From assembly GCA_963921195.1 (NCBI GenBank), contig OY992536.1, forward strand, positions 181,730,995 to 181,794,994: a stretch of DNA of 64,000 nucleotides. The letters run 5' to 3'. Position 1 is the stretch's first letter, and every line of letters starts with the position of its first letter. This document shows, piece by piece, positions 43,170 through 54,260 of this stretch. Below the pieces are notes generated by a model. It did not search any database, was not told the DNA's origin, and worked only from the letters and a program-made list of their open reading frames with translations. Origin of the DNA: Pegoplata infirma. Its lineage: Eukaryota; Arthropoda; Insecta; Diptera; Anthomyiidae. The translations under genes and the position numbers were made by a program.

Positions 43170-44135
43170 CCCTTTTTACCCCCGTAGAATCAACATTGCC
43201 AAAAACCCAGCCTTATTGAATCTTTTTTCCGGAAGGTGAACCTACATTACAAATTTCAAGTTTCTAGTACCATTATTTAAGAAAATGTAAAAGGTACCAA
43301 AAGTGCAGTTTTTTACCCTTTTTACCCCTTTAGAATCATCATTGGCAAAAAATCCAGCCTAAATGGATCTTTATTCCGAGAGGTGAACATACAGTCCAAT
43401 TTTCAAGTCTCTATGACTATTATTTCAGAAGATATAAAAAGTACCAAAAGTACACTTTTTTACCCATTTTACCCCCGTAGAATCAACATTGGCAAAAACC
43501 CAGCCTTAGTGATTTTTTTCCGGGAGGTAAACCTACATTGCAAATTTCAAGTTTCTAATACATACCAATATTTAAGGAGATAAAAAAGGTACCAAAAGTA
43601 CAGTTTTTTACCCTTTTTACCCCCTTAGGATCATCATTGGCGAAAATCCAGCCTTAGTGAATCCATAGTCCGGGAGGTGAACATACAGTCCAAATTTCAA
43701 GTCTCTGTGACAATTATTTCAGAAAATATAAAAGGTACCAAAAGTACAGTTTTTTACCCTTTTTACCCCCTTAGAATCAACATTGGCAAAAGTCCAGCCT
43801 TACTGGATCTACATTCCGTGAGGTGAACATACAGTCCAAATTTCAAGTCTCTATGACCACTATTTCATGAGATATAAAAAGTACCAAAAGTACAGTTTTT
43901 TACCCTTTTTACCCCCTTAGAATCAACATTGGCAAAAGTCGAGCCTTACAGGATCTACATACAGTCCAAATTTCAAGTCTTTATGACCATTATTTCATGA
44001 GATATAAAAAGTACCAAAAGTACAGTTTTTTACCCTTTTTACCCCCTTAGAATCAACATTGGCAAAAATCCAGCCTTAGTGGATCTATATTCCGGGAGGT
44101 GAACCTACAGTCCAAATTTCAAGTCTCTAGCTTCA
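43170..44135. repeat. ~147-bp tandem repeat, seven copies
   Basis: The marker 'aatca(a/t)cattg' occurs at 43188, 43334, 43481, 43628, 43775, 43921 and 44051: spacings of 146, 147, 147, 147, 146 and 130. Each unit carries 'ggtgaac(a/c)tacagtccaaa', 'tttcaagtctctatgacc' and 'agtaccaaaagtacagttttt'. The last unit is shortened by 16 bp. Confidence 0.85.
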
Positions 44136-44559
44136 GCGGTTTGGGCTGGGCGATGATGAGTCAGTCAGTCAGTCAGTCAGTCAGTCAGTCACATTACTCT
44201 TTTATATATATAGATACAACATTTTTAGCCGGGTATTTATAATGTTATTTACCTACAAAGTCTTATCAATGTGCCACGAAAAAAAAATTGCAAAAAACAA
44301 AAAAAAATTTTCTTAGATATTAAAAGTTAATGACAATTGCTCATATATTTTATATAATTATTAAACTAAAGGCCCCAGAATATCAAAAAATAGGATCCTC
44401 CTTCCCATCCACAAGATCGACATATTTAGAAATTAAAATTTTTTAGGATAAACAACTGATACAAGTTGGTAGGTTGTAAGTGGCTGCTAACGTTTTACGT
44501 CAGCACACATAGACTCTGAGGTCCATCGTAATACCACAGGACTGTAATTGGTTCCGCTA

Positions 44560-44592
44560 CACTCAAAATAATACATTAGTAGATTTACTAAT
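44560..44592 (+). repeat. Orphan left end of a CACTCAAAA MITE
   Basis: CACTCAAAATAAT at 44560 matches the MITE termini, but after ~35 bp the text changes to a mini-me subfamily III start. No partner end is found. Confidence 0.4.
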
Positions 44593-46128
44593 TATACCCT
44601 ATACCACTCTGTGGTATAATGAGTTTATGCTGATGTTTGTAACTACCCGAAATATACACTCAAAATAATCACTCTGATAAATTACAGAGATACTCTGCTG
44701 AGCCAGCAGAAAATACCATAGATTTCCAACCAGCAAGATTTTTTGTTATTTTACGAAGAAAACTCTGTAAAATGATTTCGATAAAAAAAACTGTAAATTT
44801 ATAGAATTATCTGTAAAATATTGATAAAACGGAAAAGAATTTTACCAAAAAAGCTCTGTAAATTTACAAAGTTTGAGTTAAATGCATTTTATGAGTTCAA
44901 AATTTTACAAAAAAAAACTCTGTAAATTTACAAAGTTTTAGTTAAATCGATTTTATGAGTAAAACTTCTCTGCTTCAAAAGCATTAACATTTTGTTAAAT
45001 TTTACCGCTTTAATGCTTCCAAATTGCAAATTTAATTTTTTATTTTTGTGAATATTATGAGTTTTTAACAAGTAACTCCAATTTTACACGTCATCCTCGT
45101 AAAATTACCAGTTGTTATTGTAATTTAACACACTTTTTAAAGTGGGGTTTAGTTTTCTGAAGTGATTTTTATTTTTACAGAGCAATAAGTAAAATTACAA
45201 ATGAAATTTAGTATTTTGGTTACGAGAAAAAAACAAAGTATTTTTCTAAAATTCGTATTTTAACAAAAAAACTGTTTATTATCTGTAAAATAGAGATTAC
45301 AAAGTAAAAAGTAAAATTACAGATAAAATTTTGTTTTTTGGTCACAAGAAAATACAAAGTATTTTCTTAAAATCTGTATTTCGACAGATAACTTTGTCAA
45401 ATATTTGTCGAATTGAGATTACAGTCATTTTACAGAGTATTTAACAGAGTAATTATTTTGAGTGTAGGTCCTAGACGAACTTTCAAGTATACCGATAGAC
45501 GTTGAATCACTTCCATTTAAACGTTGTGCGCACGATACAGGTTGTAATTTTTAACCGATTTGTCTGAAATTTGAAACTTAAGCTTCTTTTGACCCAAGGA
45601 CAGATATTCAAATTGAAAAAAATCGGTACATGTGTTGACCTAGCCCCCATACAAACGTTCCCTTTAAGTTTGGGTCAAATGCCTGTAACAACCGTATTTG
45701 AATAGATATCCTTTCAAAATTTGTAAGGTAAACGTTTTTTGTATTCAGAAATCACCGTTCCAAATTTCAAGGGAATCAGACCAGTTCTTCTTGTTGCCCC
45801 CATACAAACCACCCCCACGATATTCACATAAATCGATAAAATTTGATGAAAAACGAAAACATTTGATTAAAATTTTGTTTGTGTGTGTTTAACTCATACT
45901 TTAATAACCCCATATGAAAATTTCACCCGATATTACTAACAGCAGTTTATTTGCAACAAATATAAGCCAATTTCATTCAAATTTGGTATGTGAGTGTTTT
46001 CTACACTTATTAAAGATTTGATAAATGATAGACCCAATTGGTCCATATTTGGACATTTTCCGGGAAACACTGGTGTAGGGTATTATATGGTCGGTTTTGA
46101 CCAACTAAAATTTTCTTACTTGTTTTGT
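44593..46128 (+). mobile_element. Mini-me-like element, subfamily III, split by a MITE
   Basis: The 5' 'tataccctataccactctg', with a hairpin 'gtggtata', and the 3' 'tggtgtagggtattatatgg', then 'ttttcttacttgttttg', bracket prose-like repeat text. The body is split at 44655 by a TA-target MITE. Fragments of the same subfamily lie near 9700-9960 and, inverted, 63583-63715. Confidence 0.55.
44657..45464. mobile_element. TA-target MITE (CACTCAAAA ends), copy 3
   Basis: CACTCAAAATAAT and ATTATTTTGAGTG ends are flanked by TA (44655-44656, 45465-45466). The interior alternates 'actctgtaaatttacagag'-like palindromic phrases, giving several nested inverted repeats. Confidence 0.7.
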
Positions 46129-46141
46129 TTTGATAATGCTA

Positions 46142-46764
46142 CACTTAAAATAATAAATATGTTAAATTACAGAAAATTTGCTAATTTAACAGAGTACACC
46201 ATACTTTTCCAGCTAACAACATTTCTTGGTAATTTTACAAAAAAACTCTGTAAAATGATTTTGACAAAAAAAAAAAACTGTTAATTTACAGAGTTTCTAG
46301 TAAAATATTGGTTAAATGAACCACCATTTAGCAAAGAAAACTATGTAAATTTACATATATGTATTTGTAAAATGCATTTGATGAAAAATAAAAATTACAG
46401 AACAGATTTTTTTATAACTTTTTTTTTGCTAATTTTTCAACGTTTTCTGAAAAAAAAAAAAATATACAGATAAAATTTTGATTTTTAGTAACAAAAACAA
46501 AAACTACTCAAAACAGAAAATTTTTTGGTTATAAGAATATACGAAGTATTTTGCTTAAATCTATATTTTCGCAGAAAACTCTGTTAATTATCTGTAAAAT
46601 TAAGATTACAAACTAAAAAGATATATAACAGAGGAAACTTTGTTTTTTTTTTGTCACAATAAAATACAAAGTATTTTCTTTAAATCTGTATTTTGACAGA
46701 AAACTCTGTCAAATATCTGTTGAATTGAGATTAAAGTCATTTTACAGAGTTATTATTTTGAGTG
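46142..46764. mobile_element. TA-target MITE (CACTTAAAA ends), copy 4
   Basis: CACTTAAAATAAT (left) and ATTATTTTGAGTG (right) are flanked by TA (46140-46141, 46765-46766). It is closely related to 44657-45464 and 47883-48635. Its right edge was then hit by the hAT-like element at 46772, whose TSD includes the MITE's last base. Confidence 0.7.
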
Positions 46765-46771
46765 TAGTAAG

Positions 46772-47494
46772 TAGTGTTTGGGGTCCGGGAATTCCCGGGT
46801 CGTATTTCCCGGGAATTCCCGGGAAAAGACTGACGGGAATTCCCGGGAATTTTTTTAATTTTTCCCGGGAAATCCGGGAATTTTATGAAATAGACCATTT
46901 TACATAAAAAAGGTTTATTTTAATTTAATTTTTAATATCTTTTTTACATACAGGTATAATTACATTTGCTATTTTTTGTATTTTTTCTATTTGGAAGAAC
47001 AGTGCTAATTATATATTCATAGGAAAACTGACAAAGTGTAAAAAGTATGACAATATCATGAAAAAACTTTAAAAATTCAAAAAATTTACATCGGTTAATG
47101 ATAATTTTGCTAAGACTGTCAAAAAAATATAAAAATTTTGAACCTAGAATTTACATTTCCAGAACAAATATTAAAAGTGCTGTCAACTTTATTAGTTTTT
47201 GCTCGAATAACGCAGTTTTCATTTTTTTGCGATTTTTAGCTATTTTTTGCGTTTTTTTGTGGGGAAAAAAGTTGCATTATTTTTTTTGTTTTGTTTTATT
47301 GTATTTCACGATTTTTAACTTTTATTTTTTGATTTTGTATGTTCTAATTAATTGTTTATCTCTAATATAACTGTTTTTAATAGAAAGTTGGTAAAATTTT
47401 AATGTTTTTTATGATTTATATTAATAATGAATATTTAAATTATTTTTTTCCCGTTTCCCGGGAAATTGATAAGTCCTGGAATTCCCAAACACTA
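46772..47494. mobile_element. hAT-like MITE rich in GGGAATTCCCGGG palindromes
   Basis: Ends TAGTGTTTGGG and CCCAAACACTA are flanked by a perfect 8-bp TSD, GTAGTAAG (46764-46771, 47495-47502). The left 110 bp contain five GGGAATTCCCGGG-like palindromes; the right end has two partial ones. No ORF in the AT-rich centre. Confidence 0.75.
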
Positions 47495-47502
47495 GTAGTA
47501 AG

Positions 47503-47882
47503 CTATACTTTAGCAAATATTTAGTTGTGATTAGCATGTTAGCAAAAATATCTTGTAAACTTCATTTAGCGCATTAGCAATTTTAAACAAAATTTGAACT
47601 AATCTTTTTTGCTAAATTTAAAATTGAGTTGACCAAATTTTTGCAAGCTTTTTAGCAAAAATAAATTGTAAATTTTTGTTTTTATGATAACTAAAATGGC
47701 GCTATCTCGGAAACTAAGCCAGATAGAGCAAAATGGAGGCCAGTTTTTGTTATCGGGCTTTAATCATAGTATCGCCGGTCCTCTTCACATGTGTGGACCC
47801 TAATGGGTCCTAATTTTGGATCCAAAAAAGTTAGCATTCCCAAAAAAATAAAAAAGCATTCCCGAAAAATTTAAAATGCCCA
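47503..47882. other. Repeat body of unknown family
   Basis: Includes 'ggaccctaatgggtcctaa' and 'aaaaagcattcccgaaaaa'. Matching text ('aacccaatggggtcc') appears at 48916 after the MITE, so the MITE at 47883 seems to sit inside a single older repeat (about 47690-48950). Confidence 0.4.
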
Positions 47883-48635
47883 CACTCAAAATAATAACTC
47901 TGTTAAATTACAGAAAAACTCTGCTAATTTAACAGAGTACACCATACTTTTCCAGCTAACAACATTTCTTGGTAATTTTACTAAAAAACTTTGTAAAATG
48001 ATTTTGACAGAAAAAAACTGTTAATTTACAGAGTTTATAGTAAAATATTGGTTAAATATGAAAGCTTTTTTACAGAGAAAACTCTGTAATTTTACTAAAA
48101 AACTCGGTAAAATGATTTGGACACAAAAAAATGTTAATTTACAAAGTTTCTAGTAAAATATTGGTTAAATAAACCACCATTTGATGCAAAAAAAAATTTA
48201 CAGAAAAAACTCTGTAAATTTACAGAGTCAAGTTAAATGCATGTTATTTTGTAAAATTTTTATAAGATTTCTGAAAAAAAAATTATAAATTTTTTGCTAC
48301 TTTTTCAACTTTTTCTCAAAAAAAAATACAGATAAAATTTTGATGTTTGGTAACAAAAACAAAAACTAATCAAAACAGAAAACTTTTTTGGTTTTAAAAA
48401 AATACGAAGTATTTTGCTTAAATCTGTATTTTAGCAGAAAACTCTGTTAATTTTCTGTAAAATTAAGATAACAAAGTAAAAAGTAATATAACAGAGAAAA
48501 CTTTGTTTTTATGTCAGAACAAAATACAAAGTATTTTCTATAAATCTGTATTTTGACAGAAAACTCTGTCAAATATCTGTTGAATTGAGATTACAGTCAT
48601 TTTACAGATTTTTTACAGAGTTATTATTTTGAGTG
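47883..48635. mobile_element. CACTCAAAA MITE, copy 5
   Basis: CACTCAAAATAATAACTCTG and, inverted at the right end, CACTCAAAATAATAACTCTG form perfect ends. The flanks are CA on both sides rather than TA, which suggests a mutated or relaxed target. Interior as in copies 3 and 4. Confidence 0.7.
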
Positions 48636-48952
48636 CATATCTCGGTAAATATCGCCGACACAAAAAAAGTCCAAAAGCATTTTTGTAGCTCTCAACACGT
48701 AGAACAAGACCGCAAAACAACCAAAAGCTCTCCGAGCAATATTTTTGAAGTTATCGAGTTTTGTAATTCTCAATACCCCAGTGGTCCCCTAAAATCACGT
48801 ATCTCAAAAATTAAGCTAGGTAGAGCGCAACGGACAAAAATTTTGGATCTAAAACTGTGACGTTTTTAAGGAACCCTACTAGGTCTAGGCCCATCGGGGT
48901 CTGGACTTTTCGAGTCCGAACCCAATGGGGTCCTCAAATGTGTATGAACTAA

Positions 48953-49549
48953 CAAGGGAAGTCTGCCTAGTGTCACCCGCGGATCTTTATAGAATTGGTT
49001 TTATTTAGTAGATTAGAAAAAATAAAGGGACACGTATTTTTTTTAGCAGCCCAAATTCATATTTAGGGGGTAAAAAGGAGGGGAGAAGACAAAGCCATTT
49101 TTCAGTTTTTTTCGTTTATCTCCTATATTATGCAAAGAAACCTAGTCATGTTACATACCAAATGAAAGGTCTTTGGAAAACCTAACTACGTGTGCTAATA
49201 ACGTGTCCAAAGATGCACAACTTTTCGTCATATTGAGTAAAATACCAAAATTTTAGGATATTTTTGTTAATAAGTCCAAAAATATTAACTTCTTTGGCCC
49301 GTTGTTAGCACCACGAGATAGGTATTTTTAATACCTTTAATCTGATACACACATGCCTATATTAATTTTGTTTAAATAGGCGTAAATCGTAAAAAACTGA
49401 AAAAGGTCAATTTCCCCCCATACAAATCGACCTCCCTAAAAATGAGTTTGGGCCGCAAAAAAAAAATACGTGTCGAATTAATTTTCGTTCTTAACAACAT
49501 ATCCAAATTTCATGAAGATTGGAGGATGACACCAGGGAGACTTCCCTTG
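48953..49549. mobile_element. Harbinger-like MITE, copy 2
   Basis: CAAGGGAAGTCTGCCTAGTG and, inverted, CAAGGGAAGTCTCCCTGGTG ends are flanked by TAA (48950-48952, 49550-49552). The body is the reverse complement of 14810-15409 with moderate divergence. Confidence 0.7.
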
Positions 49550-49687
49550 TAAGTTGAAATAAAAAAAATTTCAGTTAACTGATTTTTGGCACAAAATTTT
49601 TGCTAACTTTACCAAAAAAATTTGTGGGTTCAAAATCAGCAAATTTTCTTGTAGGTTTACAAGCTTTTTTTGCTAACATTACAGTTT

Positions 49688-50297
49688 TTTATACTCACTT
49701 TGCCATTACGTATGTAACGCATAAAAATATCGGTCTAGGACCCCATAAAGTACATATTTTTATGATCAGTGATCGATTCTAAGACATTCTAGCGATGTCC
49801 GTCTATCCGTCTGTAGCTAACACGATGCAGTCAATAAAAGAGCTAGTCTTCCGACATTTGGCTCGAATATGTCTTATGTTCCTAGGCAGGTTAAGTTCGT
49901 AAATGAACAAAATCGGAACGGGGGGGAAAAAGTTCCCCTTAAAGAACTAAACCAACCTCTGAAATTTACCATTTTTTTACATGATTTTTTTGTGCATTTT
50001 TTGTGCATTTTAACAACTGCAACATTTTTATGCTACAAGATGTACAAAGTCCTGTATTTTACCCAAAGAATTAGAAAATGATTTTTTTTCGGTCCGCCCC
50101 CTTTTATGGGCGTGTAATAAACAAAAATTTTAATAATGATAAACTTTTATTTCTTTACTGCAAAAAGCATAAGAATTAATTTTTAAAAGGAAAAAAAAGA
50201 AAAACGCCCCTGTAATTTATTTATATTTTTTATTTTTTCGCATGTTGGAGGGTATAAATGATTCGGCACTGCCGAATTTAACACTCTTACTTGTTTG
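49688..50297 (+). mobile_element. Mini-me-like element, subfamily II, plus strand
   Basis: It starts within 'tatactcactttgccatta' (the first hairpin is lost), then core and a short GTCCGTCTATCCGTCTG tract at 49797-49813, the subfamily II body ('gaaaaagttccccttaaag', 'ggtccgcccccttttatgg'), and 3' 'gattcggcactgccgaat' and 'aacactcttacttg'. Confidence 0.7.
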
Positions 50298-50974
50298 TGT
50301 TAATATAGACCCAAAAAGCAACTGTTCCCATCCAAGCGAAATCGAAAAAATAAAAGCTGAACCCCAATGCGGGATGTGTAAATTTGTAATATAGGGCACT
50401 ATATATTCGTTTAGGTTTGACTATGATTAGTCTTACAATTAGTAGTTGTTCTAAAAAAAAACAAGCAATAATTAAGCATATTTTAATCGTTCCCATTTTC
50501 TACCAATTTAACAAATTTTTTTTTTTATTATTAATGAAAAATAAAACAGTTTCATTATAATATGACAAAAAAAAAATATTGAAATAAAATTGCATCGGAC
50601 TTTGTTTTTATCATGTGTATGTGTGTCTGTGTATGCACGAGTGCAGCTTTGTTTTCGTATTTGAATTTTTTTTTCTAATTTTTCAAACCATGTATTTACA
50701 AAAAAAAGCGCCCGTATGATTTGATTTTTTATTTATATCTAACAAAACTTATAAAAAAAAAAAAAACTTGGCCTTGATATTTGCAAAAACTGAAAAAAAT
50801 AATAAATTCATATACAAAAAAGTAGTTGTCGTTGGCAGCTAACAATTTATATTCGAATATGCAATTCAAATGGCAAAAAAAAAAAAATAAAAATATTGCA
50901 CTGAAAAAAGCAACAACAACAAAATCATAATTGCATGTGTTGCAATAGGATGGTTCAAAATAATAGGATATTTT
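50298..50974. other. AT-rich unassigned DNA
   Basis: Short frames and A runs only; no supported gene or terminal repeat. Confidence 0.4.
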
Positions 50975-51168
50975 AAATCGTTAATGGGCACGTGCGACTC
51001 GATCAAACAATTAATGGAACTTTGGTAGTTCACCTTGATTTTGTAATCACTAGGGATGAGATTTCCATGCAAATGCATGTTTTTTTGTCGATAGTCTAAA
51101 AACAATATCGACCAATTATCTTTCCGAATCAAGAAATTTGCGTTAAAATGGCATCGATTTGTTATAAG

Positions 51169-52248
51169 TAGGGTTCGGATTTTTATGCAAATGCATATTT
51201 GTTGTCGTCAGTCTGACATCAAGAAAAACTAAATATCTTGCGAATTAGGAATTTTGCAGTAAAAGGGCATCGATTTGTTAGTGCATATTTTTGCATATTT
51301 TGCTGTTATTGCATATTTTTGCATATATTGCTGATATCACATATTTTTGTCGCATATTTTGGATAAAAAGTATTTTTTTTTTTATTTTATGATATTTTTA
51401 CATTTCTGTATGTATTTTTTATTTTATAATGTTTTGTGTAATCGCTTGTTTAAATTAAAAAAAAAATGTTTAATTTTTTAATTGACGTAATTAAAAATTT
51501 ACTCAAAAGTTTTTAAAAAAATTTGAGTAAATAATTTAATAAAAATTTAATCATTTTAATCTTATTTTTTTCTCTTAGTTTTTTGAGTTCCCATTTAGTT
51601 TATAGTTTTTTGTATATGTATATGAAAGTTTTCAATCATCTTTATGAAATTTTTCTGTCTTTAAGACATAAATATTTGTGGTACAAGATTATTTTTTTTT
51701 TTTTTTGAAAAAAAATATAAAACTTTTTTAAACTTTTTGAAAAAAATTAATAAATTTTGAGTAAATTTTTACTTGACACAATTAAAAACTAAATTAAAAA
51801 CGAAAAATTTTGAGTAAAGTTTTAAATGTGCCAATTCAAAATTGACTAAAAACTTTTGGTATAGATTTAATAAATTTTTATTAAAAGTTTACTCAATACT
51901 TTTAAGTCGTTTACTGGTCCGAAATTGAGAAATTTTTTATTCAATAGTATTACAAATTTACCAAATTTTTTTGTCTACTTGTTATTTTTATGATTTTGTG
52001 TTTTACTTTATTCTAACTTGAACTTTTGTGTTTATTGTACCTTATTTTCGTTTATAAGACTGAATTTTTACATTTTTTATGTTCTTTTTTGTTTTTCCTG
52101 TTGTTTTTATTTTTTCATCATTAAAAAATGTTTTAAAAAAATTTTTAAGTGCATATTTTTTTAAATTTTTAGCGCATAATTTTCTATTTTTGGTGCATGT
52201 TTTATGCGCATAAAACGCGATTTTAACTGCATAAAAGTCCGAACCCTA
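51169..52248. mobile_element. hAT-like element (TAGGGTTCGGA ends), 1080 bp
   Basis: TAGGGTTCGGATTTTTATGC and, inverted, TAGGGTTCGGACTTTTATGC are flanked by a perfect TSD, GTTATAAG (51161-51168, 52249-52256). A family-G repeat (51465-51985) lies inside. No transposase. Confidence 0.8.
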
Positions 52249-52261
52249 GTTATAAGGTATT

Positions 52262-52308
52262 TCCTATACCGGTTTCAAACACCTCAGTTAGTGTCATCAT
52301 CAGTAGGA
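52262..52308 (-). ncRNA. Hammerhead ribozyme-like motif 1
   Basis: Read on the minus strand: stem I 5' UCCUA, then core CUGAUGA, stem II/loop (ACAC...GUGU), core GAAA, a three-pair stem III (ACC/GGU, self-complementary with no loop), A as the cleavage-site base, and stem I 3' UAGGA. This is the order required for a type I hammerhead. The three-pair palindromic stem III is typical of the dimer-acting forms in Penelope-like elements and retrozymes. One loop base differs (CUGAGG rather than CUGGGG). Confidence 0.7.
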
Positions 52309-52368
52309 TTTTAAATGTCGGTTTGTCTTGTTAATGAAAACTGTTTTTTATATATGTGAATATTTTTA

Positions 52369-52825
52369 CACTAAAAATATTTTGTAAGTAAATTCAACTG
52401 AAAAAACGTTTAAAACAATCGTTTTTCCTTTTAAAAAACGGACTACTTATATTTCATTTGAAACAACAGACTTTTTCAGTTATTTTTAAACGTTAATAAA
52501 TGACTAGACATTCCGTAAAAACAAACGATATCTCAGTTATTTTAACTGTTTACAATTTTTCATTTTGTGGAGTAAAAATTTAATTTTTTGAATAACAAAC
52601 TACAAAAACCGTTCTTCTGTAAAATTATACGGTATAATCAGTCACAAATAATTTAACTGATAAAAATATTTTTCCGTAACTTTTGTAGTTTATTGTTTTA
52701 ACAACTCTATAAATCATTCAATATTTTATTTTCTTTGAAAAACAAACGATAAAACGTTTAAAACAACTTTAACTAAAAACTTTTTGAATAACCGTAAAAA
52801 AGTTACTGTAAAACTTTTCTGGGTG
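52369..52825. mobile_element. TA-target MITE (CACTAAAAAT ends)
   Basis: CACTAAAAATATTTTGTAA and, inverted, CACCCAGAAAAGTTTTACA are flanked by TA (52367-52368, 52826-52827), splitting the unit phrase 'gaatatttttagtttcta'. The interior has several 'aaacgtttaaaac' words in both orientations. Confidence 0.6.
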
Positions 52826-53163
52826 TAGTTTCTAAAGAATAAATTTTGAAAGATTCCAACACTACAATTCTATTTCTAGCAATCTCAACCTCACTTCATA
52901 CTTTCTTTCAACTTTTTTTGTCTCTTACATTATTTCGCAAGGGTTACCAACATGATCTGGAATTGCAGACACAAATGAAGGAATTTACATGTTCTGTTTC
53001 GGAGACGTGCCTAATGGCGACATATTTTGTCAGTAATTTTATTTGATTTTTTCTGTAAGTACAGATCGAGCACGGGCTCTAATTATATTTGTTATAAGGG
53101 TTCAAGTTGAAAAAATGCAGAAGAAAAATTGAATTTCTAAAAATTATAGACATTTCTGGTATT

Positions 53164-53210
53164 TCCTATACCGGTTTCAAACACCCCAGTTAGTGTCATC
53201 ATCAGTAGGA
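53164..53210 (-). ncRNA. Hammerhead ribozyme-like motif 2
   Basis: The core elements CUGAUGA and GAAA, stem I UCCUA/UAGGA, stem II ACAC/GUGU and stem III ACC/GGU are all present in the required order on the minus strand. Loop II is AACUGG-like. Confidence 0.7.
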
Positions 53211-53271
53211 TTTTAAATGTCGGTTTGTCTTGTTAATGAAAACTGTTTTTTATACATGTGAATATTTTTGC

Positions 53272-54155
53272 GGGGGGGTGAAATAAAGCCATAGGCAATA
53301 AGGCCATATGGTCTTATTTCTCAATTCAATGGGAAATAAGGCCATATGGCTTTATTACCAACACGATTGAGCAATAAAGTCATATTGATTTTGCAACCAA
53401 AGTTGAAATAAAGCCATATCAGTTCAAAATGTGGAAATATATTTCCCCGTAAATCCTGCTACCCAAAAAAAAATTATTTAGCGAATCCGCTAAATTAATT
53501 TATGGAGTTTGTAATCCCTAAGCCCGGCCAAAGGCCGGCTATGCAGAAAAATTTTTTTTTTGACTATCTTTAAATTAAAAAACCACATATACCACGAACC
53601 TTTGAACTTAGAGTTGTCTAGAGGCACCAATTTTTTATTGGCAGGGTTTTTAATTTAAAGATTGTTTAACAAAAAAAGGTTTTTCTGTGTAGCCGGCCTC
53701 CGGCCGGGCTTAGGGATTACAAAATACATGCATTAAACCCACCCTCTCCGCAAAGTAAAGTTTTCTAGGGTAGCAGGCCTTTGCGCTATCAAATTTGTTA
53801 TGCCTCAAAAAGGCCTGATAACCAAAATAGCTTTGGTTTGCAGAGAGGGTGGGTTTAATGCATGGAGTTTGTAATCCCTAAGCCCGGCCGAAGGCCGGCT
53901 ACGCAGAAAAACGTTTTTGTTAAACAATCTTAAAATTAAATATCCTGCTTTAGTGGAAAAATTTTTCCACATTTTCCCCTACACTCTCCGGAAATTAATG
54001 ACGAATACTTTTATAAATTTTCAAATGAGTAATAAAGCCATATATGGCTTTATTTCCAACAGCGGTTGGTAATAAGGCCATATGGCTTTATTTCTCAACT
54101 CATTGGGAAATAAGGCCATATGGCCTTATTGCCTATGGCTTTATTTCACCCCCCC
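53272..54155. mobile_element. Mutator-like foldback element with GC-rich internal hairpins
   Basis: Perfect inverted ends start GGGGGGGTGAAATAAAGCC and continue through AGGCAATAAGGCCATATGG (about 40 bp), flanked by a perfect 9-bp TSD, TATTTTTGC (53263-53271, 54156-54164). A G-rich terminus with a 9-bp TSD fits Mutator-like elements. Inside, a GC-rich module (TAATCCCTAAGCCCGGCC, then GGCCGGCT) occurs three times: 53512-53546, inverted at 53688-53720, and 53871-53906. Separate 'ccaccctctccgc' and 'gagagggtggg' arms also occur. Confidence 0.7.
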
Positions 54156-54162
54156 TATTTTT

Positions 54163-54260
54163 GCATATTTTGGTGAAAATGCATATTTTTGCATATTTTG
54201 GTGAAAATGCATATTTTTGCATATTTTGGTGAAAATGCATATTTTTGCATATTTTTGTTT
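54163..54260. repeat. 28-bp direct repeat, about three copies
   Basis: Units 'gcatattttggtgaaaatgc' plus 'atattttt' repeat at 28-bp spacing at the junction of the Mutator-like element and the right half of the hAT-like host. Confidence 0.75.

Larger units (their letters stand above)
40549..44213 (+). mobile_element. Dispersed repeat ending in (TCAG)n, with internal satellites
   Basis: The left edge 'actagcttaccatcccggt', with a small hairpin (CCGGTACTTCGTTACCGG), and the right edge 'gggcgatgatgag', then (TCAG)8 (44161-44191), 'cacattactctttt' and 'atatatatagat', look like the two ends of a known style of invertebrate repeat (recalled pattern, unverified). Between them are diverged 'aaaagtaccaaaagtac' blocks, the 16-bp satellite and the ~147-bp tandem repeat. 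No intact ORF. Confidence 0.45.
52257..53271 (-). repeat. Ribozyme-bearing ~443-bp tandem unit array, copy A
   Basis: One full unit plus a partial one. The equivalent points at 52262 and 53164 are 902 bp apart, or 443 bp once the 457-bp MITE and its 2-bp TSD are subtracted. Each unit carries a hammerhead-like motif on the minus strand. The open frames in the unit ('LTLFRKGYQHDLELQTQMKE') occur in each copy but have no start context. Confidence 0.75.
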
